Assembly: GCA_016415585.1 (NCBI GenBank)
Contig: CP066552.1
Span: 3,534,001-3,598,000, forward strand
DNA: 64,000 nucleotides
Direction of reading: 5' to 3'
Origin: Pectobacterium carotovorum
Lineage (GTDB): Bacteria > Pseudomonadota > Gammaproteobacteria > Enterobacterales > Enterobacteriaceae
The notes below the pieces were generated by a model. It ran no database searches and was not told the origin of the DNA. It worked only from the letters and a program-made list of their open reading frames with translations. Below are positions 28,251-38,749 of this stretch, in pieces; position 1 is the stretch's first letter, and every line of letters begins with the position of its first letter. Made by a program: the position numbers and the translations under genes.

Positions 28251-30728
28251 TTATTGACCAAACATTTCTTTGATCCAGTCAGCGACGCCTTCTCCATTTT
28301 GCTGGTCCTGCTGCGCTGAAGGCTGCGGCTGGCTAGCCTGACACAGCGCCTGCGGATTATCCGTCCAGACTGGCAATACGCGCCCAGCACTGCTGCCGTT
28401 GCAGATAAAGTTACCGCTGGCATCTACCGTCATGGTCGTAATGCCTTCCGGCGGCGTCAGCATCAACGGCAGCGGCGTTTGGTTCTCCAGATAGCGACGA
28501 TAAATTGTCAGCGCACCGTTCGCCCCCGTCAGCTTGGCCGGGCCGTTGTTATCGCGCCCTACCCAGCTAATCGCCACTTCTTTACCGTCGATCCCAGCAA
28601 ACCAGCTGTCACGCAGGTCGTTAGTCGTACCGGTTTTCGCTGCCAGATGATAATTCGGGAATTTCACCGCCAGCGAACGCGACGTACCGCGTTCAACAAC
28701 CTGCTGCATGCCATACAGCGTCAGATAAGCCGCCTGCGCCGGAACCGCGCGTTCCGCCTGCGGGAAGCTCTGATACAGCACCGTGCCATCTTCCGCAATC
28801 ACCGAACGCAGTGAGGAAAGCGGTGCGCGATTACCGCCGCTGGCGATCGTCTGATACTCCTGCGCGACTTCCATCGGCGTCAGACTGATCGCCCCCAGCA
28901 GCATCGCCGGTACAGGCTGGATCACGTTTTCAGGAATCCCTAAACGCTTCAACGTTTCCGTGATCTGATTCAGCCCCACGGCCATCCCCAGATTGACGGT
29001 CGGCACGTTCAGCGAGTTCGCCAGCGCATCGACCAGCATGACGCGGCCACGGAACTCACGATCGTAGTTCTTCGGCTGCCATAGCTGTCCGTTAGACTGC
29101 TTGATCGACAGCGGTTCATCCGCCAGCAGGGTATTCAGACGATAGGTGTCCGGCTGGCTCAGCGCGGTCAGGTAGGTCGGCGGCTTCGCCAGCGATCCGA
29201 CAGGACGACGCGCCTGTAGCGCACGGTTAAACCCGGCATACTGCGTTTGAGCACCGCCAACCACTGCGCGAACTTCGCCGCTGAAGCGATCGACAATCAC
29301 CATCGCCGCTTCCAGATCGCTGACGTTACGACCAGCACGCAGTGCCGGAACCCCGACTTCCACCGCTTTTTCCGCCGCATCCTGCGAGACCGGATCGAGC
29401 GTGGTAAAGATCTTCACGCCGGAGAGATCGTTAACCTTGTCGCCAAGCCGCTGTTGCAGTTCCTGACGCACCAGTTGCATAAACGCCGGCTGAGGGCTGA
29501 TGACGCCGCCTTTCGGCTGTACGCCCAATGGGCGCGCGCTCAGCATGTTGTACAGATCGGCATCAATAACTTGCTGATTCTGCAACAGACGCAGCACCAG
29601 ATTGCGTCGCTCTAACGTAATCTGTGGGTTACGCCACGGGTTATACAGCGACGCCCCTTTCACCATACCCACCAGCAGCGCCTGCTGATCGAGGCTCAGT
29701 TCATTTACCGGACGACCAAAGTAATACAGGCTGGCAAGCGGAAAACCGCGGATCTGATCGTTACCGCTCTGACCGAGATACACTTCGTTCAGATACAGCT
29801 CAAGGATACGATCCTTGCTGTAGCGATAATCCATGATCAGCGCCATATAGGCTTCGTTAGCTTTACGCCACAGCGAACGCTCGTTGGTCAGGAACAGGTT
29901 CTTAACCAACTGCTGCGTCAGCGTACTGCCGCCCTGTACCGCGCGCCCCGCCGTGATGTTCGCTAAGAACGCACGGCCAATGGAGTACAGGCTGATACCA
30001 TCGTGCTCATAAAAATGACGGTCTTCGGTCGCGACCAGCGTATCAACCAGCAGATCGGGGAAACCGGCACGCGGCACGAACAAACGCTGTTCGCCATTCG
30101 GCGACTGCATCATGGTGATCAGTTTCGGATCGAGACGGAAAAAGCCGAAGTTACGCTGGTTGTCCAGATTCTGGATCTGCGACAGACGATCGTTGGCAAA
30201 CATTAGGCGCGCCTGAATCTGCCCTTCTTTTCCATCAGGGAAGTCAAACGGACGGCGCAGCATATCAATGCTGTTGCCACGCACGCTGAATTCACCCGGA
30301 CGGGTAATGCGGCTCACCTGACGGTATTGCATGCCTTCCAGCAGACTGATCATCTCTTTCTGGCTATAGGCCATGCCCGGCTCAAGGTTAACCATGCGGC
30401 CATAGACGGCAGCAGGCAACTGCCAGACTTTGCCTTCAATACGGCTACGAATCTGGCTGTCGAGATACACACCATAGATCGCCATCGCCACGGCAAAGAT
30501 CAGGAACAGCTTGATCGCCAGCCCCAGCCAGCGCCGTCTTCTCTGCGATTTACGCGTCATAGAGTCATCGCCGTCGTCGTCATCATCGTCATAGTCGTCC
30601 TGATAATCGTCATAGTCTTCATCATCATAGTCGTCATCCCTGCGACGGCGTATGGCCTGCTTGCGTTCAGGCTTACGTTTTGGCGCTCTCCCTTTGCGCC
30701 CGATAGGTTCGCGGTCATCCCGAGACAT
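28251..30728 (-). CDS. mrcB: penicillin-binding protein 1B
   Basis: 825-residue bifunctional class A PBP: glycosyltransferase plus DD-transpeptidase for septal and side-wall peptidoglycan. A cytoplasmic tail with an Asp/Tyr-rich acidic stretch (residues about 32-56) precedes one membrane helix ([20 protein letters not shown]), then the UB2H domain that docks LpoB. The glycosyltransferase Glu is in [12 protein letters not shown]. The transpeptidase motifs are SLAK (RPVGSLAKP), SLN (ANSLNVPT) and KTGTTND. Two bipolar codon-poor acidic repeats at DNA level (GAC/GAT runs near 30560-30640) encode the tail. Confidence 0.97.
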   Translation of the reverse strand: MSRDDREPIGRKGRAPKRKPERKQAIRRRRDDDYDDEDYDDYQDDYDDDDDDGDDSMTRKSQRRRRWLGLAIKLFLIFAVAMAIYGVYLDSQIRSRIEGKVWQLPAAVYGRMVNLEPGMAYSQKEMISLLEGMQYRQVSRITRPGEFSVRGNSIDMLRRPFDFPDGKEGQIQARLMFANDRLSQIQNLDNQRNFGFFRLDPKLITMMQSPNGEQRLFVPRAGFPDLLVDTLVATEDRHFYEHDGISLYSIGRAFLANITAGRAVQGGSTLTQQLVKNLFLTNERSLWRKANEAYMALIMDYRYSKDRILELYLNEVYLGQSGNDQIRGFPLASLYYFGRPVNELSLDQQALLVGMVKGASLYNPWRNPQITLERRNLVLRLLQNQQVIDADLYNMLSARPLGVQPKGGVISPQPAFMQLVRQELQQRLGDKVNDLSGVKIFTTLDPVSQDAAEKAVEVGVPALRAGRNVSDLEAAMVIVDRFSGEVRAVVGGAQTQYAGFNRALQARRPVGSLAKPPTYLTALSQPDTYRLNTLLADEPLSIKQSNGQLWQPKNYDREFRGRVMLVDALANSLNVPTVNLGMAVGLNQITETLKRLGIPENVIQPVPAMLLGAISLTPMEVAQEYQTIASGGNRAPLSSLRSVIAEDGTVLYQSFPQAERAVPAQAAYLTLYGMQQVVERGTSRSLAVKFPNYHLAAKTGTTNDLRDSWFAGIDGKEVAISWVGRDNNGPAKLTGANGALTIYRRYLENQTPLPLMLTPPEGITTMTVDASGNFICNGSSAGRVLPVWTDNPQALCQASQPQPSAQQDQQNGEGVADWIKEMFGQ

Positions 30729-30830
30729 TACAATAACTTCTCCATCAGGTTGTTCACGGCTATCTGCTCTGCGCTCAAGCCGCCTACTCTGTTTCCAGCC
30801 CCTTTTTTGGGAAAGCGGAAACGTCTGAAA

Positions 30831-33299
30831 TTAGTGATTCTGATATTTCTTGGTACGTCTCGTCGGAGCCGTATTTGCCGGATCGTCCGGCCAGACATGC
30901 TTGGGGTAACGTCCCTTCATCTCTTTTTGCACGTCGCGGTAGGTGCCTTGCCAGAATGCCGCTAAATCTCGCGTAATCTGTAGTGGACGCTGTGCGGGTG
31001 ACAAAAGTTCCAATACCAACGCCACACGCCCTTCCGCCAGCAGCGGGCTCTGCTGCTCACCGAACATTTCTTGCATCCGCACCGACAGCACCGGTGGCTT
31101 ATCGTCATAATAGGCGATAGGCAAGCGACTGCCGCCGGGGGCAGTATAGTGCGTGGGCAATGCGCTATCCAGCCGCTGGCGCAGCGACCAGTCCAACAGT
31201 CGCAACAGCGCATCACTCGAATTGATCTGGTGCAGCGCACGTAAATCACGCACGCCAGCAAGTGACGGCAGTAACCAGACTTCCAGCGTTGCCAGCAGCG
31301 CTTCATCGTCCACTCGCGGCCAGTCAAGCTCAGGCAACCACTGGTGCGCACACTGTAGCCGGGCGCGTAGCTGCAACGCTGCTGCATCCCAGTTTAATGC
31401 ATCCATCCCCTGCTCCCGAATCCAGGATAACATCGCCTGCTGTAGTGCTTCATCGGAAGGCTTATTCAGCGGACGCGTTCGCAGAGTCAGACAACCTATC
31501 TGGTCGCGCTGGCTGGCGCGCAGAGTACCCTTTTCTTCGTCCCAGTGCACCACGTTACGTTCATTTATTAATCCAGGTAGCCGCCGTTCCAGACGTTCAA
31601 TATCCAGCGGCAACGCCAGCAGGATCCGTGCCTCTGCGCTTTGCTTGTTTTGCACTAATCGATCGTTCTGTAGCAACGCTGGGGTCAGCAGCCACTCCGT
31701 ACCTGACAGCGCCTCATCAGGCGACATCATCGCGCCGCTGCCGTTAGCAAGCTGGTAGCGCCCATCCTGACTACGCCGCCGGGCGATGCGGTCGGGGAAA
31801 GCCTGCGCCAACAGCCAGTCGGCTTCCCCGCCGTCAATGCGTCCCGAGGTCGTCGATAAACGACGCGTCAGCTGTTTTGCCCGCCGCAACCAGTGTGGCA
31901 ATGGGCGATGTAGCCAATCAGCCAGATTGATCGACCCGCTACGCGGCGGCTCTTCGAGTATCGCTGCCAGACATCCAGCCGTGGCCAACGCATCTGAACT
32001 TTGCTGTGATGCGGCATACAGCATCGTCGCCAATCGGGCATCGCAGCCTAACGCGGCGATCTTCCGCCCCTCGGCGGTTAACCTATCCTGCTCATCGGTA
32101 ATACCAAGCTGGCACAGCAGTTGACGTGCAGCATAAAGCGCAGAGGCTGGCGGCGTATCCAGCCAGGTTAACTGCGCCACATCAGTGCAGCCCCACTGTA
32201 ATAAATCCAGCCAAATGCTGCTTAAATCACTGTTCAATATCTCAGCTTCACTCTGCGCCGCCGCGCGCTCTGCTTGTTCACGCGAGCACAGATGCCAGCA
32301 TATGCCGGAGCTTAAACGTCCAGCACGCCCGGCGCGCTGCACCATCGACGCTTGGCTGGTTCGCTGCGTCACTAGTCGGGTGACACCGCTTTTCACATCA
32401 AAGCTGGCTACGCGCTCAAGGCCGCTATCCATCACCAGCCGGATCCCTTCAATCGTCAGGCTGGTTTCGGCAATATTGGTGGCTAACACCACCTTACGAC
32501 GACCCGATTCCGCAGGCAGAATCGCCTTTTGCTGCTCCGCCAGCGTCAATGCACCATATAAAGGACAAAGATCTGTCTCGCTTGACACGCTATTTTCCAG
32601 CAGCGCCTGCACACGGCGAATTTCCGCGACGCCGGGCAAAAACAGCAACAGCGAACCGGCTTCTTCGCTGAGCAAACGCCGCACCTGTCGCGCAACGCCT
32701 TCTTCAAAACGCTCCTGATTGTTCAATGGCGCATAACACCGCTCTACCGGATAGCTGCGACCTTCGGAAACCACGCAGACGGCGTCCGGCAACAGCGCCG
32801 CCAGCCGTGCATTGTCGAGCGTCGCGGACATAATCAGCAGCTTTAAGTCTTCACGTAGCCCTTGTTGCACATCGAGCAACAGCGCCAATGCTAAATCGGC
32901 CTGCACGCTGCGCTCGTGAAATTCATCAAGGATGATTAGCGCCACGCCTTGCAGTTCCGCATCCTGTTGCAGTAAACGAGTCAGCATGCCTTCGGTGACG
33001 ACTTCCAGCCTCGTTGCGTCACTCACGCAGCTTTCCGACCGCATGCGATAGCCTATGGTTTTCCCCGGTTCTTCCCCTAGCTGCTGCGCCAGCCTCCAAG
33101 CCACGCTCTTTGCCGCCAGACGGCGTGGCTCCAGCATGATGATGCGCCCGTTCACATTGCCCTGTTGTAGCAACTGCAACGGCAGCCAGGTCGATTTCCC
33201 TGCCCCCGTTGGCGCATTAAGCAGCACCTGAGGCGCGGTATGTAGCGCCGTTATCACATCATCCAGCACGGCGCTGACGGGCGGTAAAATCACAGACAT
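30831..33299 (-). CDS. hrpB: ATP-dependent helicase HrpB
   Basis: 822-residue DEAH-type RNA helicase family protein. Walker A NAPTGAGKST, motif II LDEFHERSVQ, motif III MSATLD and motif VI QRAGRAGR are present, plus the C-terminal HrpB-specific domain. Its cellular role in enterobacteria is not well defined. Adjacent to mrcB on the same strand and divergent from thpR, as in E. coli. Confidence 0.95.
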   Translation of the reverse strand: MSVILPPVSAVLDDVITALHTAPQVLLNAPTGAGKSTWLPLQLLQQGNVNGRIIMLEPRRLAAKSVAWRLAQQLGEEPGKTIGYRMRSESCVSDATRLEVVTEGMLTRLLQQDAELQGVALIILDEFHERSVQADLALALLLDVQQGLREDLKLLIMSATLDNARLAALLPDAVCVVSEGRSYPVERCYAPLNNQERFEEGVARQVRRLLSEEAGSLLLFLPGVAEIRRVQALLENSVSSETDLCPLYGALTLAEQQKAILPAESGRRKVVLATNIAETSLTIEGIRLVMDSGLERVASFDVKSGVTRLVTQRTSQASMVQRAGRAGRLSSGICWHLCSREQAERAAAQSEAEILNSDLSSIWLDLLQWGCTDVAQLTWLDTPPASALYAARQLLCQLGITDEQDRLTAEGRKIAALGCDARLATMLYAASQQSSDALATAGCLAAILEEPPRSGSINLADWLHRPLPHWLRRAKQLTRRLSTTSGRIDGGEADWLLAQAFPDRIARRRSQDGRYQLANGSGAMMSPDEALSGTEWLLTPALLQNDRLVQNKQSAEARILLALPLDIERLERRLPGLINERNVVHWDEEKGTLRASQRDQIGCLTLRTRPLNKPSDEALQQAMLSWIREQGMDALNWDAAALQLRARLQCAHQWLPELDWPRVDDEALLATLEVWLLPSLAGVRDLRALHQINSSDALLRLLDWSLRQRLDSALPTHYTAPGGSRLPIAYYDDKPPVLSVRMQEMFGEQQSPLLAEGRVALVLELLSPAQRPLQITRDLAAFWQGTYRDVQKEMKGRYPKHVWPDDPANTAPTRRTKKYQNH

Positions 33300-33385
33300 C
33301 TCCGTATAAGGTTAACTTTCAGCGGCGAGCATTGTAGCATCTGGATGAATGCAGCATCTGATGGAATCAGAACAGAGAGATCGCC

Positions 33386-33916
33386 ATGTCAGCCACCCGC
33401 CGCCTGTTTTTTGCCTTATCACTGCCAGAAGCCACACAGCAAGAGATTATCCGCTGGCGTGCCGAACACTTCCCTCTGGAAGCGGGTCGTCCGGTCGCCT
33501 CCGCGAATCTTCATCTAACGCTGGCATTTTTGGGCGATGTCAGCGAGCAAAAAGCGCAGGTCTTGCAGACATTGGCGGGCCGCATCCATCAGCCCGCCTT
33601 TTCCCTTACGCTGAATGACGCTGGACACTGGCCGCGTCCCGGCGTGGTCTGGCTGGGCTGCCGTCGTGCACCGCGTGGGCTGTTACAGTTGGCGGAACTG
33701 CTGCGTTCTCAGGCCGCGCGCAACGGCTGCTATCAAACGGCCTTGCCGTTTCACCCACACATTACGCTATTACGTGGCGCGACCCGCCCCGTTGCGATTC
33801 CCCCCGCCACCTTTAGCTGGCAGGTCGACATGACGCACTTTTCACTTTACGAGTCACTTTTCGATAATGGTAAAACCCGCTATCAGCAGTTGGAAAGCTG
33901 GTCATTTATTAAATAA
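33386..33916 (+). CDS. thpR: RNA 2',3'-cyclic phosphodiesterase (ThpR/LigT)
   Basis: 176 residues, 2H phosphoesterase superfamily. The two catalytic motifs are HLTL (residues 43-46) and HITL (125-128). It opens 2',3'-cyclic phosphates on RNA and in vitro reverses as a 2'-5' ligase. GAGAGA lies upstream of the start. sfsA follows after 34 bp. Confidence 0.94.
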   Translation: MSATRRLFFALSLPEATQQEIIRWRAEHFPLEAGRPVASANLHLTLAFLGDVSEQKAQVLQTLAGRIHQPAFSLTLNDAGHWPRPGVVWLGCRRAPRGLLQLAELLRSQAARNGCYQTALPFHPHITLLRGATRPVAIPPATFSWQVDMTHFSLYESLFDNGKTRYQQLESWSFIK

Positions 33917-33950
33917 GTAGTCGAGTGGATAAACAAAAAACAGGATACAC

Positions 33951-34655
33951 ATGGACTATACCCCACGCTTACAACCCGCCCGGTTGATTAAACGTTACAA
34001 ACGTTTTTTGGCCGATGTCGTAACCCCAGAAGGCGAGGAACTCACGCTGCACTGTGCCAATACCGGTGCGATGACAGGTTGTGCCACGCCCGGCGATACC
34101 GTCTGGTACTCAACGTCCGATAACCCTAAGCGTAAGTATCCACACAGCTGGGAACTGACTGAAACACAACAAAATCACTGGATTTGTGTCAATACTCTGC
34201 GTGCCAACACATTATTGTACGAAGCCTTATTGGAAAATCGTATAGAGGAGCTGGCGGGCTACCCAGTCGTAAAAACAGAAGTGAAATACGGTATGGAAAA
34301 TAGCCGAGTTGACCTGCTTTTACAGGCGCAGGGCAAGATTGACTGCTATATTGAGGTGAAATCTGTCACATTATTGCAACATGAATGTGGTTACTTTCCC
34401 GATGCGGTTACCCTCAGAGGGCAGAAGCATCTGCGTGAACTGCAACAGATGGTTTCCAATGGAAAGCGAGCAGTGCTCTTTTTCGCCGTGCTCCATTCAG
34501 GCATCCAGCAGGTTTCTCCCGCCCAGCATATTGATTCACGCTATGCGGAATTATTTATTGAAGCACAACAGACAGGGGTTGAAATTTTATGTTACGGCTC
34601 CACATTATGCCCTGACGGTATTAAATTGACACACAAGCTACCGTTGTTGGAATGA
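33951..34655 (+). CDS. sfsA: DNA/RNA nuclease SfsA
   Basis: 234 residues. The N-terminal OB-like part contains RYKRFLADV and the family motif [14 protein letters not shown]; the C-terminal PD-(D/E)XK-like nuclease core has RVDLLLQA and [11 protein letters not shown]. First described as a sugar fermentation stimulation protein in E. coli. Between thpR and dksA as usual. Confidence 0.95.
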   Translation: MDYTPRLQPARLIKRYKRFLADVVTPEGEELTLHCANTGAMTGCATPGDTVWYSTSDNPKRKYPHSWELTETQQNHWICVNTLRANTLLYEALLENRIEELAGYPVVKTEVKYGMENSRVDLLLQAQGKIDCYIEVKSVTLLQHECGYFPDAVTLRGQKHLRELQQMVSNGKRAVLFFAVLHSGIQQVSPAQHIDSRYAELFIEAQQTGVEILCYGSTLCPDGIKLTHKLPLLE

Positions 34656-34783
34656 AGTAAAAGCATGTCATAACATGCCAACTCAAAGATGAAAGGAATC
34701 ATTTATTCTTATGGGGTTATTAAGGCACTGTTTAGCATTTAATACTTATGCTTGTGTAAGCAGATTACTCCTCACACTTATAT

Positions 34784-34848
34784 CAGGCCGGTGTCAGGAA
34801 GCATTGCCAACCCCATCTCCATCTGCTATTTATAGCGGCCTGTTTTTT
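34784..34848 (+). terminator. possible terminator between sfsA and dksA
   Basis: CAGGCCG (34784-34790) pairs with CGGCCTG (34836-34842), followed by TTTTTT. The loop is long (45 nt), so this is a weak call. The rest of the 303-bp sfsA-dksA interval shows no gene and should hold the dksA promoters. Confidence 0.4.
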
Positions 34849-34958
34849 CCCCCTTTGGGGGTCGATATACCCAGATAGCTGAAGTTATGGCTAACAGCGC
34901 CGCAACTTCACTGCATAAAAGGGTATTATGCGTGTCGTGTTTATGTAGGAGAAGCAAC

Positions 34959-35414
34959 ATGCAAGAAGGGCAAAACCGTAAGACATCTTCTCTGAGCATT
35001 CTCGCAATTGCCGGAGTAGAGCCGTACCAGGAGAAGCCGGGCGAAGAGTATATGAACGACGCTCAGTTGGCTCATTTCAAGCGTATTCTTGAAGCATGGC
35101 GCAACCAACTCATGGATGAAGTGGATCGAACTGTATCGCATATGCGCGATGAAGCCGCTAATTTCCCCGATCCCGTGGATCGTGCTGCGCAGGAAGAAGA
35201 GTTCAGTCTCGAACTACGTAACCGTGACCGTGAGCGCAAACTGATCAAGAAAATCGCCAAAACTCTGGTGAAAATCGAAGATGAGGATTTCGGGTTCTGC
35301 GAATCCTGTGGCGTAGAGATTGGCATCCGCCGTCTGGAAGCACGTCCGACCGCCGATCTGTGTATCGACTGCAAAACACTGGCAGAGATACGCGAAAAGC
35401 AGATGGCAGGATAG
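34959..35414 (+). CDS. dksA: RNA polymerase-binding transcription factor DksA
   Basis: 151 residues. The coiled-coil hairpin inserts in the RNA polymerase secondary channel and, with ppGpp, represses stable-RNA promoters and activates amino-acid promoters. The coiled-coil tip has [11 protein letters not shown] (the DxxDxA acidic tip); the zinc finger is CESCG ... CIDCK. The ATG at 34959 has TAGGAGAAG upstream and gives the E. coli length. The four GC-discriminator tRNA/rRNA-type promoters and rRNA operon in this window are the class of target it acts on. Confidence 0.97.
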   Translation: MQEGQNRKTSSLSILAIAGVEPYQEKPGEEYMNDAQLAHFKRILEAWRNQLMDEVDRTVSHMRDEAANFPDPVDRAAQEEEFSLELRNRDRERKLIKKIAKTLVKIEDEDFGFCESCGVEIGIRRLEARPTADLCIDCKTLAEIREKQMAG

Positions 35415-35542
35415 TCTTCCCGCTCAGAATCGGCTCCTGCTACTCGCAGGGGCTGATTGCGGTTCATTTACCGCTGATAAGTTATGTTCATCACTCTGTC
35501 TTTTGTCTGGATAAAATACTGACGAGATAGCATCCACCATCT

Positions 35543-36547
35543 ATGTTTGGAACTGTTTGTTTTACTGAAACCAATCGCTTTCCCGGAACCAATAGTTTTA
35601 TTGAAACTAATAACTTTCCTGAAGCTAATCACACTACTGACACCGTTCGCTATGTCGGGCGTTTTGCCCCCTCTCCCTCTGGTGACCTGCATTTTGGCTC
35701 ACTGATCGCCGCACTGGGTAGTTATCTGCAAGCTCGTTCCCAACAAGGGCGCTGGCTGGTACGTATTGAAGACATCGATCCGCCACGGGAAATTCCCGGC
35801 GCCGCCTCCCGTATCCTTGCACAATTAGACCATTACGGCCTTCACTGGGACGGTGACGTGATGTACCAGTCAAAGCGGCATGCGCGTTACCGCGAAATTA
35901 TTCAGCAGCTTCAACAACAGGGCATGAGCTACTACTGCACCTGTACGCGTAGCCGTATTCAACAGTTGGGTGGGCACTATGACGGCTATTGTTGGACGCG
36001 TAATCTGCCGCCCGATAACGCCGCACTACGCCTGCGCCAGACAACGCCAGTATTTCGCTTTCACGATAAATTGCGTGGCGAGCTGTATGCCGACACGGCA
36101 CTCGCGCAGGAAGATTTTATTATCCACCGCCGCGATGGGCTGTTTGCCTATAATCTGGCCGTCGTGATCGACGATAACGATCAGGGTATTACGGAGATCG
36201 TGCGCGGTGCCGATCTGATCGAACCGACAGTGCGGCAAATTTCGCTCTATCAGCAGTTGAGCTACGCGATTCCTACCTACGTTCATCTGCCGCTGGTGCT
36301 GAATACCGAGGGAAATAAGCTTTCCAAGCAGAATCATGCACCCGCGCTACCGAATAGCGATCCGCGTCCCGTGCTGCTGGCTGCACTGCAATTCTTGAAC
36401 CAACCGCTGCCGGAGAACGGTCAGGATATGACGCTTTCCACCCTTCTGGCCTGGTCTGTCGCGCACTGGTCCCTTGATATTGTCCCGCTACAGGCGGCAA
36501 TAAACCCATCCACGATCACATCGGCATTCTCAAAGGGGCATTGGTGA
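35543..36547 (+). CDS. gluQ: glutamyl-Q tRNA(Asp) synthetase with N-terminal repeat extension
   Basis: 334 residues. It attaches glutamate to queuosine in the anticodon of tRNA-Asp. HIGH-like HFGS at 50-53, zinc ligands C132, C134, Y146, C150, and KLSKQ at 259-263; no anticodon domain, as for the family. The core starts at [13 protein letters not shown], so there are about 34 extra residues compared with E. coli. The extension is four hexapeptide units, [24 protein letters not shown] (residues 9-32). No ATG, GTG or TTG lies in frame between 35543 and the core, so the extension must be translated unless a rare start is used. Its substrate tRNA-Asp genes are also in this window. Confidence 0.93.
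   Translation: MFGTVCFTETNRFPGTNSFIETNNFPEANHTTDTVRYVGRFAPSPSGDLHFGSLIAALGSYLQARSQQGRWLVRIEDIDPPREIPGAASRILAQLDHYGLHWDGDVMYQSKRHARYREIIQQLQQQGMSYYCTCTRSRIQQLGGHYDGYCWTRNLPPDNAALRLRQTTPVFRFHDKLRGELYADTALAQEDFIIHRRDGLFAYNLAVVIDDNDQGITEIVRGADLIEPTVRQISLYQQLSYAIPTYVHLPLVLNTEGNKLSKQNHAPALPNSDPRPVLLAALQFLNQPLPENGQDMTLSTLLAWSVAHWSLDIVPLQAAINPSTITSAFSKGHW
35567..35638 (+). repeat. four degenerate 18-bp tandem units inside gluQ
   Basis: Units begin GAAACCAATCGCTTTCCC, GGAACCAATAGTTTTATT, GAAACTAATAACTTTCCT, GAAGCTAATCACACTACT. Unit length is 18 bp, so the repeats keep the frame and encode the hexapeptide series. Confidence 0.85.
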
Positions 36548-36676
36548 GCTATGATTAGCCGCTATTTTTAGTGACGCACTCTCTTTGGCCGTCACATTTG
36601 CAGGTCGTCACTGGGGCGACGTCAAAAACGTTTCCCAGAAATTTTTTGCTGTGCCGTTGATTTATCCATCACTATC

Positions 36677-36689
36677 GAGGTGTATTATC
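36677..36689 (+). promoter_or_regulatory. pcnB Shine-Dalgarno and non-canonical start codon
   Basis: GAGGTG (36677-36682) is followed by ATT (36684-36686) and ATC (36687-36689), then TTTTCCCGAGTTGCTAATTT. ATC sits 6 nt after GAGG, the better spacing. E. coli pcnB is known to start at AUU at the corresponding position. The other in-frame candidates (TTG 36585, GTG 36651, TTG 36657, ATG 36741) lack a ribosome binding site or would remove the conserved [10 protein letters not shown]. Confidence 0.75.
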
Positions 36690-38099
36690 TTTTCCCGAGT
36701 TGCTAATTTTTGTCGTAAAGTACTGAATCGTGAGAACGAAATGGTCGAATCAGAGGAACCGCGTCAGCATCTGACCGTCATCCCGCGTGACCAACATACT
36801 ATTTCACGCAGCGACATCAGCGATAACGCGCTGAAAGTACTTTATCGCCTGAACAAAGCGGGCTACGAGGCTTATCTGGTTGGCGGCGGCGTACGCGATC
36901 TGCTACTGGGCAAAAAGCCGAAGGATTTTGATATCACCACTAACGCTACGCCCGATCAGGTGCGCAAGCTATTCCGCAACTGCCGTTTGGTTGGGCGTCG
37001 TTTCCGTCTCGCCCATATCATGTTCGGGCCAGAGGTGATTGAAGTTGCCACGTTCCGTGGTCACCACGAGCAGCATCAAGAACAGCAGGAAACCAAGAAT
37101 TCCTCTCAGCAGGCTCAAAGCGGCATGCTGTTACGCGACAATATTTTTGGCTCAGTTGAAGAAGACGCCCAACGCCGCGATTTCTCGATCAATAGCCTCT
37201 ATTACAGCATTTCTGATTTCAGCGTACGTGACTACACCGATGGCCTGAACGATCTGCGTCAGGGTATCATTCGCATGATTGGCGACCCTGAAACACGCTA
37301 CCGTGAAGACCCAGTGCGCATGCTGCGTGCCGTCCGTTTTGCCGCTAAGCTGAACATGACGGTCAGCCCGGAAACCGCTGAGCCGATTCCTCGTCTGGCC
37401 TCATTGCTGCACGATATCCCTGCGGCACGCATGTTTGAAGAGTCGCTGAAGCTGCTTCAGTCAGGCTATGGCTACCCGACCTATAAAATGCTGTGTGAAT
37501 ACCAGCTGTTCCAGCCGCTTTTCCCGATGCTGAGTCGCTATTTCACACCAAACGGCGATTCCACGCTGGAACGCATGGTTGCACAGGTGCTGAAAAATAC
37601 CGATCAGCGTCTGCAAAATGACATGCGGGTCAATCCGGCGTTTTTGTTTTCCGCCATGCTGTGGTATCCGCTGATTGAACATGCGCAAAAATTGGCTCAA
37701 GAAAGCGGGCTGGCTTACTTCGATGCCTTCTCGCTAGCGATGAACGATGTACTGGATGAACAGTGCCGTTCTCTGGCGATCCCTAAACGCATTACTTCTT
37801 TAGTTCGTGATATCTGGCAGTTACAAACGCGACTGTCTCGCCGTCAAGGTAAACGCGCTTATAAGCTGATGGAACATCCTAAATTCCGCGCCGCGTATGA
37901 CCTGCTTTGCCTGCGTGCCGAAATCGAAAACCATCAGGAGCTGCTGCGCCTGGCTCAGTGGTGGGGTGAATTCCAGGTTGCCGCACCGCCACGTCAGCAA
38001 AACATGCTGAAATCGCTGGATGACGGCCCGACGCCACATCGCCGTTCCCGCCCTCGTCGACCGCGTAAACCGACAACAGCACGTAGGGATCCAGCATAA
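36687..38099 (+). CDS. pcnB: poly(A) polymerase I, ATC/ATT start
   Basis: About 470 residues from ATC. It adds 3' poly(A) tails that promote RNA decay and controls ColE1 plasmid copy number through RNA I. Nucleotidyltransferase signature [19 protein letters not shown], with the DxD metal motif, then the [11 protein letters not shown] and [19 protein letters not shown] regions shared with CCA-adding enzymes. The basic C-terminus ([12 protein letters not shown]) is typical of PAP I. The N-terminus [15 protein letters not shown] aligns with E. coli [15 protein letters not shown] only if translation begins at the unusual start. Stop overlaps the folK start (TAATG). Confidence 0.93.
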   Translation: MFSRVANFCRKVLNRENEMVESEEPRQHLTVIPRDQHTISRSDISDNALKVLYRLNKAGYEAYLVGGGVRDLLLGKKPKDFDITTNATPDQVRKLFRNCRLVGRRFRLAHIMFGPEVIEVATFRGHHEQHQEQQETKNSSQQAQSGMLLRDNIFGSVEEDAQRRDFSINSLYYSISDFSVRDYTDGLNDLRQGIIRMIGDPETRYREDPVRMLRAVRFAAKLNMTVSPETAEPIPRLASLLHDIPAARMFEESLKLLQSGYGYPTYKMLCEYQLFQPLFPMLSRYFTPNGDSTLERMVAQVLKNTDQRLQNDMRVNPAFLFSAMLWYPLIEHAQKLAQESGLAYFDAFSLAMNDVLDEQCRSLAIPKRITSLVRDIWQLQTRLSRRQGKRAYKLMEHPKFRAAYDLLCLRAEIENHQELLRLAQWWGEFQVAAPPRQQNMLKSLDDGPTPHRRSRPRRPRKPTTARRDPA

Positions 38100-38605
38100 T
38101 GACGCGCGTGTATCTGGCGCTGGGCAGCAATCTTGCCCAGCCTTTGCAACAGGTGCGCGCGGCATTGTCTGCGCTAGATGCGATTCCACATACGCGCGTC
38201 GTTTGCTGCTCCTCATTTTATCGTAGCCGCCCGCTTGGCCCGCAGGATCAACCAGACTATCTCAACGCCGTCGTTGAACTGGAAACCGAGCTCGCCGCCG
38301 AGCCGCTGCTCGATCGCACACAGGCCATCGAGCTGGAACAAGGCCGAGAGCGTAAGGAACATCGCTGGGGGCCACGCACGTTAGATCTGGATATTCTGCT
38401 GTTCGGTGATGACGTCATTCAGACTGAACGACTGGCCGTGCCGCATTACGACATGAAGAACCGTGAATTCATGCTCTATCCGCTCGCGGAAATCGCCCCT
38501 GAACTGACGTTCCCCGACGGCGAAACACTCGCCCAGCGGTTAACTCATGTCGACCGCAACGGTCTGACCTTATGGGATAATAGAAAGTGGGATAATCAAC
38601 GCTGA
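38099..38605 (+). CDS. folK: 2-amino-4-hydroxy-6-hydroxymethyldihydropteridine pyrophosphokinase
   Basis: 168 residues. It transfers pyrophosphate from ATP to 6-hydroxymethyl-dihydropterin in folate synthesis. N-terminal YLALGSNLAQP, pterin loop SSFYRSRPLGPQDQPDYLN, and the signature RWGPRTLDLDILLFGD with its metal-binding Asp pair. Start codon overlaps the pcnB stop by one base. Confidence 0.96.
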   Translation: MTRVYLALGSNLAQPLQQVRAALSALDAIPHTRVVCCSSFYRSRPLGPQDQPDYLNAVVELETELAAEPLLDRTQAIELEQGRERKEHRWGPRTLDLDILLFGDDVIQTERLAVPHYDMKNREFMLYPLAEIAPELTFPDGETLAQRLTHVDRNGLTLWDNRKWDNQR

Positions 38606-38650
38606 GATGACGAAAAGCTGACCGGAACAGCTGACCACTAATAATTCTCC

Positions 38651-38681
38651 CCATCTGCAACTTGAAGCGCGACGGGTATAT
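38651..38681. repeat. ERIC end fragment
   Basis: CATCTGCAACTTGAAGCGCG followed by ACGGGTATA matches one outer end of ERIC elements in this window. The core and the other end are missing. In the folK-panB gap. Confidence 0.5.
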
Positions 38682-38749
38682 CGCTACACGTCGGCTTACA
38701 TTAGAATATCCCCCTCAATTCTTCGCCCTATTGACATAGGAAGACCGTC

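Noticed and set aside
34886..34958. 24-codon upstream extension of dksA
   Set aside because: No ribosome binding site and not in the family; ATG 34959 has a strong one and gives the standard 151 residues.
36585..36740. pcnB start at TTG 36585, GTG 36651, TTG 36657 or ATG 36741
   Set aside because: None has a ribosome binding site in front of it; the first three add non-family sequence and the last removes conserved N-terminal residues.
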